This document shows, in pieces, positions 17,439-25,302 of a stretch of 64,000 nt of DNA. This stretch comes from Salibaculum sp035270045 (lineage in GTDB: Bacteria; Pseudomonadota; Alphaproteobacteria; Rhodobacterales; Rhodobacteraceae): assembly GCF_035270045.1 (NCBI RefSeq), contig NZ_DATFIP010000031.1, forward strand, positions 1 to 64,000, in the 5' to 3' direction. The first letter of the stretch is position 1. Each line of letters opens with the position of its first letter. The notes under the pieces are model-generated. The model worked only from the letters and a program-made list of their open reading frames with translations. It was not told the origin of the DNA and did no database searches. The position numbers and the translations under genes were made by a program.

Positions 17439-18056
17439 ATGAGCAAGATAACCCGACGCCTTCTTTTTCTCGCCGTTCCGCTGATCATGGCCGGGCTGAC
17501 CGCCGCCCCGGGCCACGCGCGGCAAATCTCGTTGAACGAGATCTCGGGCTACCTGAACTCCTTCGACACCGCCGAGGGGGAGTTTACCCAGATCAACGCC
17601 GACGGTACGATTTCGACTGGGCGGATCTACATCCGGCGACCGGGTCGCATCCGTTTCGAATATGACCCCCCGGAAGAGGCCATGGTGATCGCCGGGGGTG
17701 GGCAGCTCGCGGTTTTCGACCCGCGTTCGAACACCGGGCCGGATCGCTACCCGTTGCGGGAAACACCGCTCAAGATCATTCTGCAGGACGATATCGACCT
17801 GGCTCGGACCAACATGGTCACTGCCCACACGAGTGACGGCAACACCACCAGCGTCACCGCCCAGGACCCCGAGAACCCGGACTATGGCAGTATCCAGCTG
17901 GTCTTCACGGACGACCCGGTGCAGCTGCGCCAATGGGTCATCACCGATGATACCGGGCGCCAGACGACGGTCGTGCTGGGTGATCTGGTCACCGGGGCGC
18001 AGGTGCCGAACATCCTATTCAACATCCAGGCCGAAATGCGCGCGTGGCCGGAATGA
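17439..18056 (+). CDS. lolA: Outer-membrane lipoprotein carrier protein LolA
   Basis: 205 residues. A cleavable signal peptide (about 1–27, ending GHA-R) precedes the LolA half-barrel, with FDTAEGEFTQINADGTISTGRIYIRRPGRIRFEYDPP diagnostic of the family. Periplasmic LolA takes lipoproteins from LolCDE and carries them to the outer membrane. It follows ftsK, as is common in Rhodobacteraceae, and converges with a lipoprotein gene that is itself a plausible client. Confidence 0.93.
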   Translation: MSKITRRLLFLAVPLIMAGLTAAPGHARQISLNEISGYLNSFDTAEGEFTQINADGTISTGRIYIRRPGRIRFEYDPPEEAMVIAGGGQLAVFDPRSNTGPDRYPLRETPLKIILQDDIDLARTNMVTAHTSDGNTTSVTAQDPENPDYGSIQLVFTDDPVQLRQWVITDDTGRQTTVVLGDLVTGAQVPNILFNIQAEMRAWPE

Positions 18057-18078
18057 GCGGGCGGGGGCGCCCGGCGCT

Positions 18079-18666
18079 TCAGCGATAGGCCCGGCAGTTG
18101 CGCAGCTGCGCCTGGTAGAGGACAGCACGCTGGTCCACCTCGTCGGCGATGCGCATGAGCCAGGCCTTGCCGCGATAGCTGCCTCGGTTAAACCCGGTGC
18201 GCCCTTCGTGGTATGCCAAATACTGGTTGCGAGTATCGTCGAGCGAAACGCCCGTTTCCTCGACCGTGGCGGTCATGTACCAGCCCATGAAGTCGACCGC
18301 GTCGCGGATATCGGTGCGCCGCGCGCCGCGGCCTCCGCGATCGCGCTCGTATTCCGCCCAGGTGCCGTCCAGCGCCTGACTGTAGCCCAGCGCCGAGGAT
18401 TGCCGCCCCGTCGGGATCACGCCCAGCGCGTAGACATGCGGCGGGCGGTTGTCCGAGATGAACTTGCTTTCCTGGTAGATCATGGCCATCAGGACGTGGG
18501 TGTCCACGCCCCAGCTGCGCTCTGCGGCGCGGAAGGCACGCGTGTAATGGGGCCGTTCCTCCAGGATGGAACAGGCGTTTTCCAGGTCACGGGGCGCGCT
18601 GCCCTCCCGGGCGCCACAGCTGCCAAGGATTAACAGGATCAGTCCGGCGCGAAAGAGTCTGCTCAT
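18079..18666 (-). CDS. Lytic transglycosylase (SLT domain) lipoprotein
   Basis: 195 residues. The N-terminus is a lipoprotein signal with lipobox LGSC (14–17, C17 lipidated). The SLT fold follows, with catalytic E66 in MIYQESKF, then SSALGYSQALDGTW and NQYLAYHEGRTGF, typical of soluble-lytic-transglycosylase-like enzymes that cleave the MurNAc–GlcNAc bond. It lacks a substrate-recruiting repeat domain. It converges on lolA; immediately upstream is a decayed AEC transporter gene on the same strand. Confidence 0.88.
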   Translation of the reverse strand: MSRLFRAGLILLILGSCGAREGSAPRDLENACSILEERPHYTRAFRAAERSWGVDTHVLMAMIYQESKFISDNRPPHVYALGVIPTGRQSSALGYSQALDGTWAEYERDRGGRGARRTDIRDAVDFMGWYMTATVEETGVSLDDTRNQYLAYHEGRTGFNRGSYRGKAWLMRIADEVDQRAVLYQAQLRNCRAYR

Positions 18667-18694
18667 CTGCCTCTCGCTGTCTTGTTTGTTTTGG

Positions 18695-19078
18695 TTACTC
18701 TAGCCGATCGCCGGCGCTCTGGGAATATGCGATCGCTGCCAGGCCGTTCACGAATGCGGGGATGAGCGGAAGATAGAGCACCGAACGCCGGGCCGACGCC
18801 AAGACGAGCCTTGCCACGGCGTTCGAATCCGCGCCGGGCATAGGTTCGCGCAGGACGTTGAGCGGCCAGCGCGGCCTGCGAAAGGGTCTCGAGGGGCTGT
18901 GCCTCGGTCGCGGGCTGCATCAGCGACACGAAGATCAGGCAAGGCACCGCGAGTGTCATCAACAGGCCGGCGAGGACCTGCGTCCGGCATTCGAACCCAG
19001 CTTGACAAAGGCAAAACCGATCGCCGTGAGCAGGAACGTCGGGGCCGAAACCCCGAGCACTGTCAGGGTGAGGTTCAC
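18695..19078 (-). pseudogene. AEC (auxin efflux carrier) family transporter, decayed remnant
   Basis: Three fragments in three frames spell the two ends of an AEC permease. The first, from a GTG at 19078 to a stop at 18959, reads NLTLTVLGVSAPTFLLTAIGFAFVKLG, the family's first membrane helix. The second, shifted, reads VLAGLLMTLAVPCLIFVSLMQ, the second helix. The third, ending at 18695, contains DSNAVARLVLASARRSVLYLPLIPAF, matching the last helix. About 180 middle residues are gone (384 nt against about 930 in intact genes). A frameshifted gene with a large internal deletion is the simplest reading. Confidence 0.75.
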
Positions 19079-19160
19079 AGACTGTTTCCCATGATTTATG
19101 CCCCGATTCATGGACATCGGGCGCTGTTCGCTCTAGTAGTCAGGGAGGGGCTGAACGACC

Positions 19161-19487
19161 ATGATGAAAATGCGCGCCAAATATTATCTCGGGCAAGTCG
19201 TCCGTCACCGCAAGCATCCGTTTCGCGGTGTTGTATTCGATGTCGATCCCGAATTCGCCAACACCGAGGAATGGTACCAATCCATCCCTGAAGAGGCGCG
19301 ACCCGCGAGGGACCAGCCATTCTACCACCTGTTGGCCGAGAACGACCAGTCCTACTACGTCGCCTACGTGTCTGAGCAGAACCTTGTCGCGGATTATTCC
19401 GGCGAGCCGGTGGATCACCCCGATCTGGGCGAGCTTTTCGGCCCATTCGAGGACGGGTACTATCCGCTGCATTTCCAGTTGAACTGA
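19161..19487 (+). CDS. hspQ: Heat-shock protein HspQ
   Basis: 108 residues. RAKYYLGQVVRHRKHPFRGVVFDVDPEFANTEEWY and QPFYHLLAENDQ are diagnostic of HspQ, an SH3-like barrel. In enterobacteria it helps degrade mutant DnaA and acts as a specificity enhancer and substrate of Lon. An AGGGAGGGG stretch at 19142–19150 precedes the ATG at 19161; 19164 is a second Met. It stands alone between two decayed regions. No sigma-32-type promoter was confidently seen. Confidence 0.93.
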   Translation: MMKMRAKYYLGQVVRHRKHPFRGVVFDVDPEFANTEEWYQSIPEEARPARDQPFYHLLAENDQSYYVAYVSEQNLVADYSGEPVDHPDLGELFGPFEDGYYPLHFQLN

Positions 19488-20240
19488 GGCCCGGTCTCTC
19501 GGCCTCAGTACTCAAGGCGACCCCTTCATCGCGCGGCTTTCTAGCCCCGTCGAGGGTGCCATCGGGTCGGGTGCGGATGGCCTGGGCGCCGCCGATGGGG
19601 CTTTGTGCTCTTGGCGGGCCGCGCACCGCAGGGGCGCGCGAAATCCCTGGCCGGTCAGGGGCCGCATACCGGCAGGACGTGCGCCTGTCCCTGACCGTGC
19701 AAGGCTCTTAATGACCGGGCCGCCTCGGCATCGAAGACGGTGGCCTGCGACCCGAGGTGTCGAGCGCCCGCGCCTCGTCCGAGCCCGGCAGGGAAAACAG
19801 GCAGCACAAGGCATCGCCGCCGGTGCGTGTGAATTGCGGCTCGCGGATTCCCAGGGACGCTACTCCGCTATGGACGCGTCCAGGGCATTTCCGCCCGTTC
19901 AAGCAGGTCGAGGGCCAAGATGGTGTCCTAGGGGTGCGACGGGGCGCGACTGCCGTTCTTGGCGAAAACCGCCGCCTGGCCAAGAGATGGGATATCGTGA
20001 ATGGAACGCCTCTGGTCCCCCGCTCCCGCCTCGGATACCATCAGCACCTGAAAACAGGAAGACCTCGGCGCCACGCACTGGGTGGGGGCTGTTCACGCGA
20101 CGCCGAGGGAAGCCTATGCAGCTACAGCTTCGTTGATGCCGGGGATTCGCGGCGGGGGCTTGGTGGAATTGCGGCGCTTTTGCGGAATCTGCCGCCGCAT
20201 CGAACGGGAGAGAGAAAAACGCGGCGAGGCACCGGGATGG
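19488..20240. other. Gene-poor stretch, no supported gene
   Basis: About 750 nt with several overlapping open frames on both strands, none with a convincing start, domain or consistent codon use. On the minus strand short plausible peptide stretches (for example around 19760–19850 and 19900–19930) are interrupted by stops, which suggests further gene debris; I could not identify a parent family. It leads into the thiolase remnant. Confidence 0.5.
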
Positions 20241-20480
20241 TTCACCACCGCGCCGGTGCCGGCGGCGCGCGAACTGCTGAAATGGATCGGTTGGTCGGTC
20301 GAGGATATGATGAACCACAACGGCGGTGCCGGCGCGCTAGGCCATACCACCAGAGCTTCTGACGCCTGCGTCATCGTGACCCTGCTGCATGCGCTTGAGG
20401 CGCGGGGCTTGCAGCGCGGAATGACCGCAATCCGGATCCGCGGGGACGTGGGCACGGCCATCGCAATGGAACTCACATGA
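20241..20480 (+). pseudogene. Thiolase (acetyl-CoA acetyltransferase) C-terminal remnant
   Basis: The last 79 codons of an open frame that begins near 20082 read APVPAARELLKWIGWSVEDM then NHNGGAGALGHTTRASDA…LLHALEARGLQRGMTAIRIRGDVGTAIAMEL. This aligns by eye with the thiolase C-terminus (GP[IV]PAV, NVNGGAIALGHPIGASGA, CxGGGMG). About 28 residues including the conserved NEAFA block are missing, and the GHPIGASG and catalytic-Cys CxGGG motifs are destroyed (GHTTRASD, RIRGD). The rest of the gene is absent. The stop still overlaps the fRMsr start (ATGA), so the ancestral pair was probably an operon. It cannot be an active thiolase. Confidence 0.75.
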
Positions 20481-20929
20481 TCGACTATCCGGCGCTTGCC
20501 GGGACCATCGCCGCGCTGACCGAGGGCGAGACCGACGTGGTCGCCTTGATGGCGACGCTGGTCTGCGAAATTCACCACGCAGATGATCGCTTCGATTGGA
20601 CCGGCTTCTACCGTGTGACCGAACCGGGCCTTCTCAAGATCGGCCCCTACCAGGGTGGGCACGGCTGCTTGCAGATCCCCTTCGACCGTGGCGTCTGCGG
20701 CGCCGCTGCGCGCACGGGCGCGGCGCAACTGGTTCCGGATGTCGAGGCCTTTGAGGGCCATATCGCCTGTGCCAGCTCGACCCAGTCGGAGCTTGTGTTG
20801 CCGGTATTCGACAAGGCCGGCAGGGTCATCGGGGTGCTGGACATCGATAGTGACCGGCCCGACGCCTTTGCCGAAACCGACGCCCGGGAACTGGCCGCCA
20901 TCCTGCGGGCGGTTTTCGGCGCACCATGA
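20477..20929 (+). CDS. Free methionine-(R)-sulfoxide reductase (GAF domain)
   Basis: 150 residues forming a single GAF domain of the fRMsr/MsrC type, which reduces free Met-R-sulfoxide. FDWTGFYR, the GPYQG loop and the three conserved cysteines C64 (GCLQI), C74 (GVCGAA) and C98 (HIACAS, where the family usually has HIACDS) are present, plus SELVLPVFD and LDIDSD. The start ATG overlaps the thiolase remnant stop. It is followed 16 nt later by a PNPOx-like gene, so it is probably the first live gene of a small operon for redox and sulphur-amino-acid functions. Confidence 0.9.
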   Translation: MIDYPALAGTIAALTEGETDVVALMATLVCEIHHADDRFDWTGFYRVTEPGLLKIGPYQGGHGCLQIPFDRGVCGAAARTGAAQLVPDVEAFEGHIACASSTQSELVLPVFDKAGRVIGVLDIDSDRPDAFAETDARELAAILRAVFGAP

Positions 20930-20945
20930 CGAGGAGGACGGCCAG

Positions 20946-21401
20946 GTGATCAATGACCACGTTCGCGACACGATCGACCGCTTTCCACTGGGATTCGTCG
21001 CCACGGTGACGCCGGGTGGCCGCCCGGCAGTCTCTCCCAAGGGGACTTTTCTCGTGTTGGATGGAAGGACAATCGCTTTTGGCGACATCCGGTCTCCTGG
21101 CACGGTTACGAACCTGACGGCCAACCCCGAATGTGAAGTGACTTTCGTCAACATCCTGACCCGCAAGGGCGCCCGCCTGCGCGGGCAGGCCCGGATGCTG
21201 CGTTGCGGAACCGAAGGGTTCGAGGCTCTCATCGGCCGGTGGCAAGACACCTGGGGCACATTGGCGGACAGGATCGGAACGCTCGTCATGATTGACATCG
21301 AGGCGGTCAAGCCTCTCACTAGTCCTCCCTACGACGACGGCTCCACCGAGGAAGAGATGATCGCCGCCTACAAGGCCAAGCTGGCGGGCATGTATCCATG
21401 A
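20946..21401 (+). CDS. Pyridoxamine 5'-phosphate oxidase-like FMN-binding split-barrel protein
   Basis: 151 residues. The pattern DRFPLGFVATVTPGGRPAVSPKGTFLVLDGRTIAFGDIRSPGTVTNLTANPECEVTFVN is the FMN-binding split barrel of small PNPOx-like proteins, which reduce flavin, F420 or heme-type substrates; the actual substrate is unknown. Start is GTG at 20946 with GAGGAGG at 20930–20936; the open frame upstream is the fRMsr gene in another frame. The stop overlaps the next start (ATGA). Confidence 0.82.
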   Translation: MINDHVRDTIDRFPLGFVATVTPGGRPAVSPKGTFLVLDGRTIAFGDIRSPGTVTNLTANPECEVTFVNILTRKGARLRGQARMLRCGTEGFEALIGRWQDTWGTLADRIGTLVMIDIEAVKPLTSPPYDDGSTEEEMIAAYKAKLAGMYP

Positions 21402-22285
21402 GGGTCACGCTTCTGGATGGCGGCATCGGACAGGAAATGGTCAAACGGTCCGGGGACAGCCCCACGCCGCTCTGGTCCACGCAGGCGATGATGGACCACC
21501 CCGGTTTGTTGCAAGCGATACACCGAGATTATTTCGATGCCGGCGCCACCATCGCCACGACAAACACCTATGCCATCCTGCGGGATCGGCTGGTGAAAGA
21601 AGGCATCGAGGACCGCTTCGAGTCGCTTCAATCCGCCGCCCTTGCCGAGGCCCGCGCCGCCGCCCGGGGACGTGGCCGCGTTGCCGGTGCCATCGGCCCG
21701 CTGGTTGCGACCTATCGTCCGGAAACCCACCCGGCCCATTCAGAAGCGGTGCCGCAATATGCAGAGGTCGCTCGGAACATGGCCGATCGGGTGGACCTTG
21801 TCCTGTGCGAGACGGTCGCTTCCCTGATCCATGCCCGCGCGATCCTTGAAGGTGCGCTGGCGGCCCGCAGGCCGGTCTGGGTCAGTTTCACCGTGGACGA
21901 CGAGGACGGCAGCCGACTGCGCTCGGGAGAGCCCGTGACCGAGGCCGCGCGCGCCATGGCCGAGGGGGGAGCCGACGCGATCCTGGCCAACTGCGCTGCC
22001 CCCGAAGCGATGCCCGCCGCCCTTGATGCCATCGCGCCCGCGGGGTTGCCCTGCGGCGCATACGGCAACGCGTTCACCTGCATCACCAAGGACTTCCTGC
22101 GCGACGATCCCAAGGCGGATACCCTGCAGGCCCGCCGCGACATGGGGCCAGCCCTCTATGCCGATCACGCGCTGTCCTGGCTGGACCATGGCGCGACTAT
22201 CCTGGGCGGCTGCTGTGAGACAGGCCCGGCCCATATAGCCGAGATCGCCCGCCGCCTGTCCGTCGCCGGGCACGAGATCGCCTGA
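21398..22285 (+). CDS. Homocysteine S-methyltransferase family protein
   Basis: 295 residues, a TIM barrel of the Pfam S-methyl_trans type: N-terminal LLDGGIGQEM, TNTYAILRDRL, GAIGPLVATY, LCETVASL, and the zinc-binding cysteines in LANCAAPEAM and in GGCCETGP (C272, C273). Such enzymes methylate homocysteine from S-methylmethionine or betaine. The start overlaps the PNPOx-like stop by 4 nt, so it belongs to the same transcript. With fRMsr two genes upstream, the operon plausibly salvages or repairs methionine. Confidence 0.88.
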   Translation: MRVTLLDGGIGQEMVKRSGDSPTPLWSTQAMMDHPGLLQAIHRDYFDAGATIATTNTYAILRDRLVKEGIEDRFESLQSAALAEARAAARGRGRVAGAIGPLVATYRPETHPAHSEAVPQYAEVARNMADRVDLVLCETVASLIHARAILEGALAARRPVWVSFTVDDEDGSRLRSGEPVTEAARAMAEGGADAILANCAAPEAMPAALDAIAPAGLPCGAYGNAFTCITKDFLRDDPKADTLQARRDMGPALYADHALSWLDHGATILGGCCETGPAHIAEIARRLSVAGHEIA

Positions 22286-22379
22286 ATCGGAGGCATCACG
22301 AAACGCGCGCCCCGGGATCGCGAAAATGAATGGTCCGACGGCTTTTCAATCCGGCCGCCCCATGCGCCTATGGGCCGCG

Positions 22380-23297
22380 ATGGAGGCGCCTTTGACCGAC
22401 ACCGCGATCCGGCCGGATGAAGACACACCTCAGGGTCTGGCCTTGGCTGGCTCCGCCTACATTCTATGGGGGCTGCTGCCACTCTACCTCAAGCTGGTGT
22501 CACATCTCCCCGTGACCGAGGTGCTGACCCATCGCGTCCTCTGGGCACTTCCCATCGCGGGGGCCGTGCTGGTGGCCAGCCGGCGGACCGTCGATCTGCG
22601 CACGGCCCTGGCCGATCGGCGCACACTGCTGATGGCAGGGCTGACGGCGCTGTTGCTCTCGGTCAACTGGGGGATCTACGTCTATGCCATCGCCACCGAC
22701 CGGGCGCTGGACGCCGCGCTGGGCTATTACGTCAACCCGCTCTTCTCCATGATGTTGGGGGCGATCCTTCTGGGGGAGCGGCTGCGCGGTTCGCAGTTGA
22801 TCGCAGTGGGGCTGGCCGCACTGGCGGTTCTGATTCTGTTCCTGGATGCCGCGCGCCCGCCCTGGATCGCGCTCGGCCTGACCGGAAGCTGGGGTATCTA
22901 TGCCTATTTCAAGAAATCCCTGCCCGTTGGCCCGAACCAGGGATTCTTCCTCGAGGTTCTGATGCTCCTGCCCATCGCTGTGATCTACCTCGGGTGGCTG
23001 ACCGCGCAGGGCGAGAGCCATTTCCTGGCCACCGGAACCGACACCCTGCTCTTGCTGGGCTGCGGTCTCGTCACGGCCGTGCCGTTGCTGTTCTATGCCA
23101 ATGGAGCCAAGCTGTTGCGCCTGTCCACCATCGCGATCCTGCAATACATCGTGCCGACCATGGTCTTCGCGATCGCCGTGACCCTGTTCGACGAGGTGAT
23201 GGGCCGCGCCCGTATGGTGGCCTTTCCACTGATCTGGGCCGCGCTTGTTATTTATACCGTGCCGCTGGTGCGTCGGATGCGCCGGCCGCCCCGATAG
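22380..23297 (+). CDS. rarD: EamA-family permease RarD
   Basis: About 305 residues with ten hydrophobic helices. Landmarks of RarD are AYILWGLLPLYLKLVSHLPVTEVLTHRVLWALP at the start, SVNWGIYVYAI, LGYYVNPLFSMMLG, GIYAYFKK and the final helix pair LLRLSTIAILQYIVPTMVF. RarD is an inner-membrane DMT-superfamily transporter of unknown substrate, associated by name with chloramphenicol resistance. The start is uncertain: ATGs at 22326, 22362 and 22380 are in frame and none has a good ribosome-binding site; 22380 gives the usual family length. Confidence 0.88.
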   Translation: MEAPLTDTAIRPDEDTPQGLALAGSAYILWGLLPLYLKLVSHLPVTEVLTHRVLWALPIAGAVLVASRRTVDLRTALADRRTLLMAGLTALLLSVNWGIYVYAIATDRALDAALGYYVNPLFSMMLGAILLGERLRGSQLIAVGLAALAVLILFLDAARPPWIALGLTGSWGIYAYFKKSLPVGPNQGFFLEVLMLLPIAVIYLGWLTAQGESHFLATGTDTLLLLGCGLVTAVPLLFYANGAKLLRLSTIAILQYIVPTMVFAIAVTLFDEVMGRARMVAFPLIWAALVIYTVPLVRRMRRPPR

Positions 23298-23344
23298 GCT
23301 TGCCCCCGGGCGATGCCTGCGCCAAGAGGGGTCCGGAGGCCCCG

Positions 23345-23992
23345 ATGAGAGTTTCATACGATCCGCCCGACACGCCGCTGGAGATCGTCCACGACGACCA
23401 CGAGATCCTGCTGGTGGACAAGCCCGCCGGCCTGCTGTCAGTGCCGGGCAAGGGTCCGCACCTGGCCGACTGCCTGCTGGCGCGGGTGCAGGATGCCTTT
23501 CCGCAGGCATTGCTGGTGCACCGGTTGGACCGGGATACCTCGGGCCTGATGGTCTTTGCCCTGACACCCCATGCCCAGCGTCACCTGGGCCAGCAGTTCG
23601 AGAAGCGCCGGGTGAAAAAGACCTACGTCGCCCGCGTCGAAGGGCGGCTGACGCCCCGCACTGGAATTGTCGACCTGCCGCTGATCGTGGACTGGCCCAA
23701 CAGGCCCCGCCAGAAGGTAGATCACGAGACCGGCCGGCAGGCGATGACGGACTGGCGCGTCGTCAGAGCGGGCGCGGCCGAGAGTCGCGTGCGGCTGATG
23801 CCAAGGACCGGGCGCAGCCATCAGTTGCGCGTTCACATGATGGCACTCGGTCACCCGATTCTGGGCGATCCCTTCTATGCCCGTGGCGCCGCGTTGGATC
23901 ATACGCGTCTGATGCTGCATTCCGAGGCCCTCCAATTGCGACACCCCGACGGGGGCAGAGGGGTCCGGTTTCGCGCGAAATGCCCGTTCTGA
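23345..23992 (+). CDS. RluA-family 23S rRNA/tRNA pseudouridine synthase
   Basis: 215 residues. The catalytic motif HRLDRDTSGLMVFAL has its aspartate at D62; VDKPAGLLSVPGKG, RTGRSHQLRVHM and GDPFY are further RluA-family signatures. It lacks an S4 domain and is short, as in RluA (23S U746 and tRNA U32) rather than RluC or RluD. The start at 23345 has GGAGG 5 nt upstream. It follows rarD by 47 nt. Confidence 0.9.
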   Translation: MRVSYDPPDTPLEIVHDDHEILLVDKPAGLLSVPGKGPHLADCLLARVQDAFPQALLVHRLDRDTSGLMVFALTPHAQRHLGQQFEKRRVKKTYVARVEGRLTPRTGIVDLPLIVDWPNRPRQKVDHETGRQAMTDWRVVRAGAAESRVRLMPRTGRSHQLRVHMMALGHPILGDPFYARGAALDHTRLMLHSEALQLRHPDGGRGVRFRAKCPF

Positions 23993-24137
23993 CCGACACG
24001 GCAGCGCGTTTGGACGCTGTCAGCGCGACACCTTGTCACCGTCGGTGGGCAAACCGCCCCTCGGGGGCTGGCATACTTAGAACGATTATATATGTAGACC
24101 TTGTAATGATTTGAAACCGCAACGGAAGGAGCCCGAC

Positions 24138-24791
24138 ATGGCCCTGCGCATCAACGACACCATCCCGAACCTGACCGTCGAGACCGACTTGGGCAGCTTT
24201 GCCCTGCATGATTTCTTCGGCGACAGCTGGGGGATCATCTTCTCGCATCCCAAGGATTTCACGCCGGTCTGCACTACCGAGTTCGGCGCGGTGGCCCAGT
24301 TGGCAGACGAATGGGACAAGCGCGGCACCAAGGTGCTGGGCGTCTCGGTCGACGATGTGGCCGAGCACAAGGAATGGAAGGCCGACATCGAGGGCCACGC
24401 CAAGACCAAGGCGGGCTTCCCCATCGTGGCCGACGTTGATCTTGAGCTCTCCAAGGCTTTCGACATGCTGCCGGCCGAGGCCTATCTGACCGACGGCCGC
24501 ACCCCGGCCGATACCGCCTCGGTGCGCTCGGTGTTCATCATCAGCCCGGACAAGAAAGTGCAGCTGATGATGACCTACCCGATGTCCGTGGGCCGCAATT
24601 TTGCCGAGGTGCTGCGCGCGCTGGATGGTCTGCAGGCGACCTACGGCACGCCCATCGCCACGCCGGCCAACTGGGAAAAGGGCCAAGACGTCATCGCGGC
24701 CCTGTCGCTGGATGATGCTCAAGCGAAAGAGAAATTCGGCGAGATGAAGGTCGAATTGCCCTACCTGCGTTGGGTCAAGGAACCGGGCTGA
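24138..24791 (+). CDS. 1-Cys peroxiredoxin (Prx6/AhpC-TSA type)
   Basis: 217 residues. The peroxidatic cysteine C45 is in FSHPKDFTPVCTTE (PxxxTxxC), and the long C-terminal Prx6 domain has ATPANWEKGQDVIAALS and a terminal LPYLRWVKEPG. No resolving cysteine is visible, so an external reductant is needed. It reduces hydrogen and alkyl peroxides. GGAAGGAG at about 24124–24131 fixes the ATG at 24138. The upstream 24075–24112 stretch is unusually AT-rich for this window and probably carries the promoter. A hairpin terminator follows. Confidence 0.93.
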   Translation: MALRINDTIPNLTVETDLGSFALHDFFGDSWGIIFSHPKDFTPVCTTEFGAVAQLADEWDKRGTKVLGVSVDDVAEHKEWKADIEGHAKTKAGFPIVADVDLELSKAFDMLPAEAYLTDGRTPADTASVRSVFIISPDKKVQLMMTYPMSVGRNFAEVLRALDGLQATYGTPIATPANWEKGQDVIAALSLDDAQAKEKFGEMKVELPYLRWVKEPG

Positions 24792-24811
24792 GCCGGACAG
24801 CACTCGATTGG

Positions 24812-24845
24812 AAAGGTCTCGCCCCCGCGCGGGGCCTTTCTTCGC
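24812..24845 (+). terminator. Terminator-like hairpin after peroxiredoxin
   Basis: AAAGG (24812–24816) and GCCCC (24821–24825) pair with GGGGC (24831–24835) and the adjacent CTTTC, followed by a pyrimidine-rich TTC stretch. The stem is strong but the T-run is weak. Confidence 0.5.
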
Positions 24846-24894
24846 CTTCGCCCTCGCGTCACATAGGGCGGCGCGTTTTCGAAATGTGCCCGGA

Positions 24895-25296
24895 TCACCC
24901 CATCTGAAACATCGTATTAACGTGTCCGCGCAGTTCTGTCGTCGAGATCCCGTCGGTCCGGGGAAGATAGACAACCCTGCAATACTGGCTGAGGTGATCG
25001 AACTTGCCGTACCAATCATTCCCCATTCCGAATATTTGAACGTTCTCTTTCCTGATGTCTTCTTCTTTCTGTTCCCATGTGGTTTCCGGAATGATCTTGC
25101 TCACGAATTTGCAGGCATTCAGAATTTCACACCTATGTTCATATGGCATGACACATTTCTTGCCCTTGAGAGCGTTGAATTCATCAGTAGAACAGCCAAC
25201 AATCAGGCGATCCCCGTATTTCGAAAGGCGGTGTAAGAGACGGACATGACCGATATGAAAAAGGTCAAAAGTTCCATATGTAAGAACGGTTCCCAT
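24895..25296 (-). CDS. Glycerol-3-phosphate cytidylyltransferase-like nucleotidyltransferase (TagD type)
   Basis: 133 residues, the exact size of TagD. The nucleotidyltransferase HxGH motif is H14–H17 in YGTFDLFHIGH, and RTDGISTT (113–120) is the second signature. The family makes CDP-glycerol or similar CDP-alcohols for surface phosphate decorations. It lies 6 nt after the LicD-family gene, whose AAGGCGG end serves as its ribosome-binding site, so the two are one operon. The region is AT-richer and has different codon use from its neighbours, suggesting horizontal transfer. The CDP product is inferred from the motif alone. Confidence 0.9.
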   Translation of the reverse strand: MGTVLTYGTFDLFHIGHVRLLHRLSKYGDRLIVGCSTDEFNALKGKKCVMPYEHRCEILNACKFVSKIIPETTWEQKEEDIRKENVQIFGMGNDWYGKFDHLSQYCRVVYLPRTDGISTTELRGHVNTMFQMG

Positions 25297-25302
25297 CTTG
25301 TG

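Noticed and set aside
19603..20136. Overlapping open frames after hspQ
   Set aside because: Low-complexity Arg/Pro/Gly-rich translations on both strands with no start signal; kept only as a gene-poor stretch.
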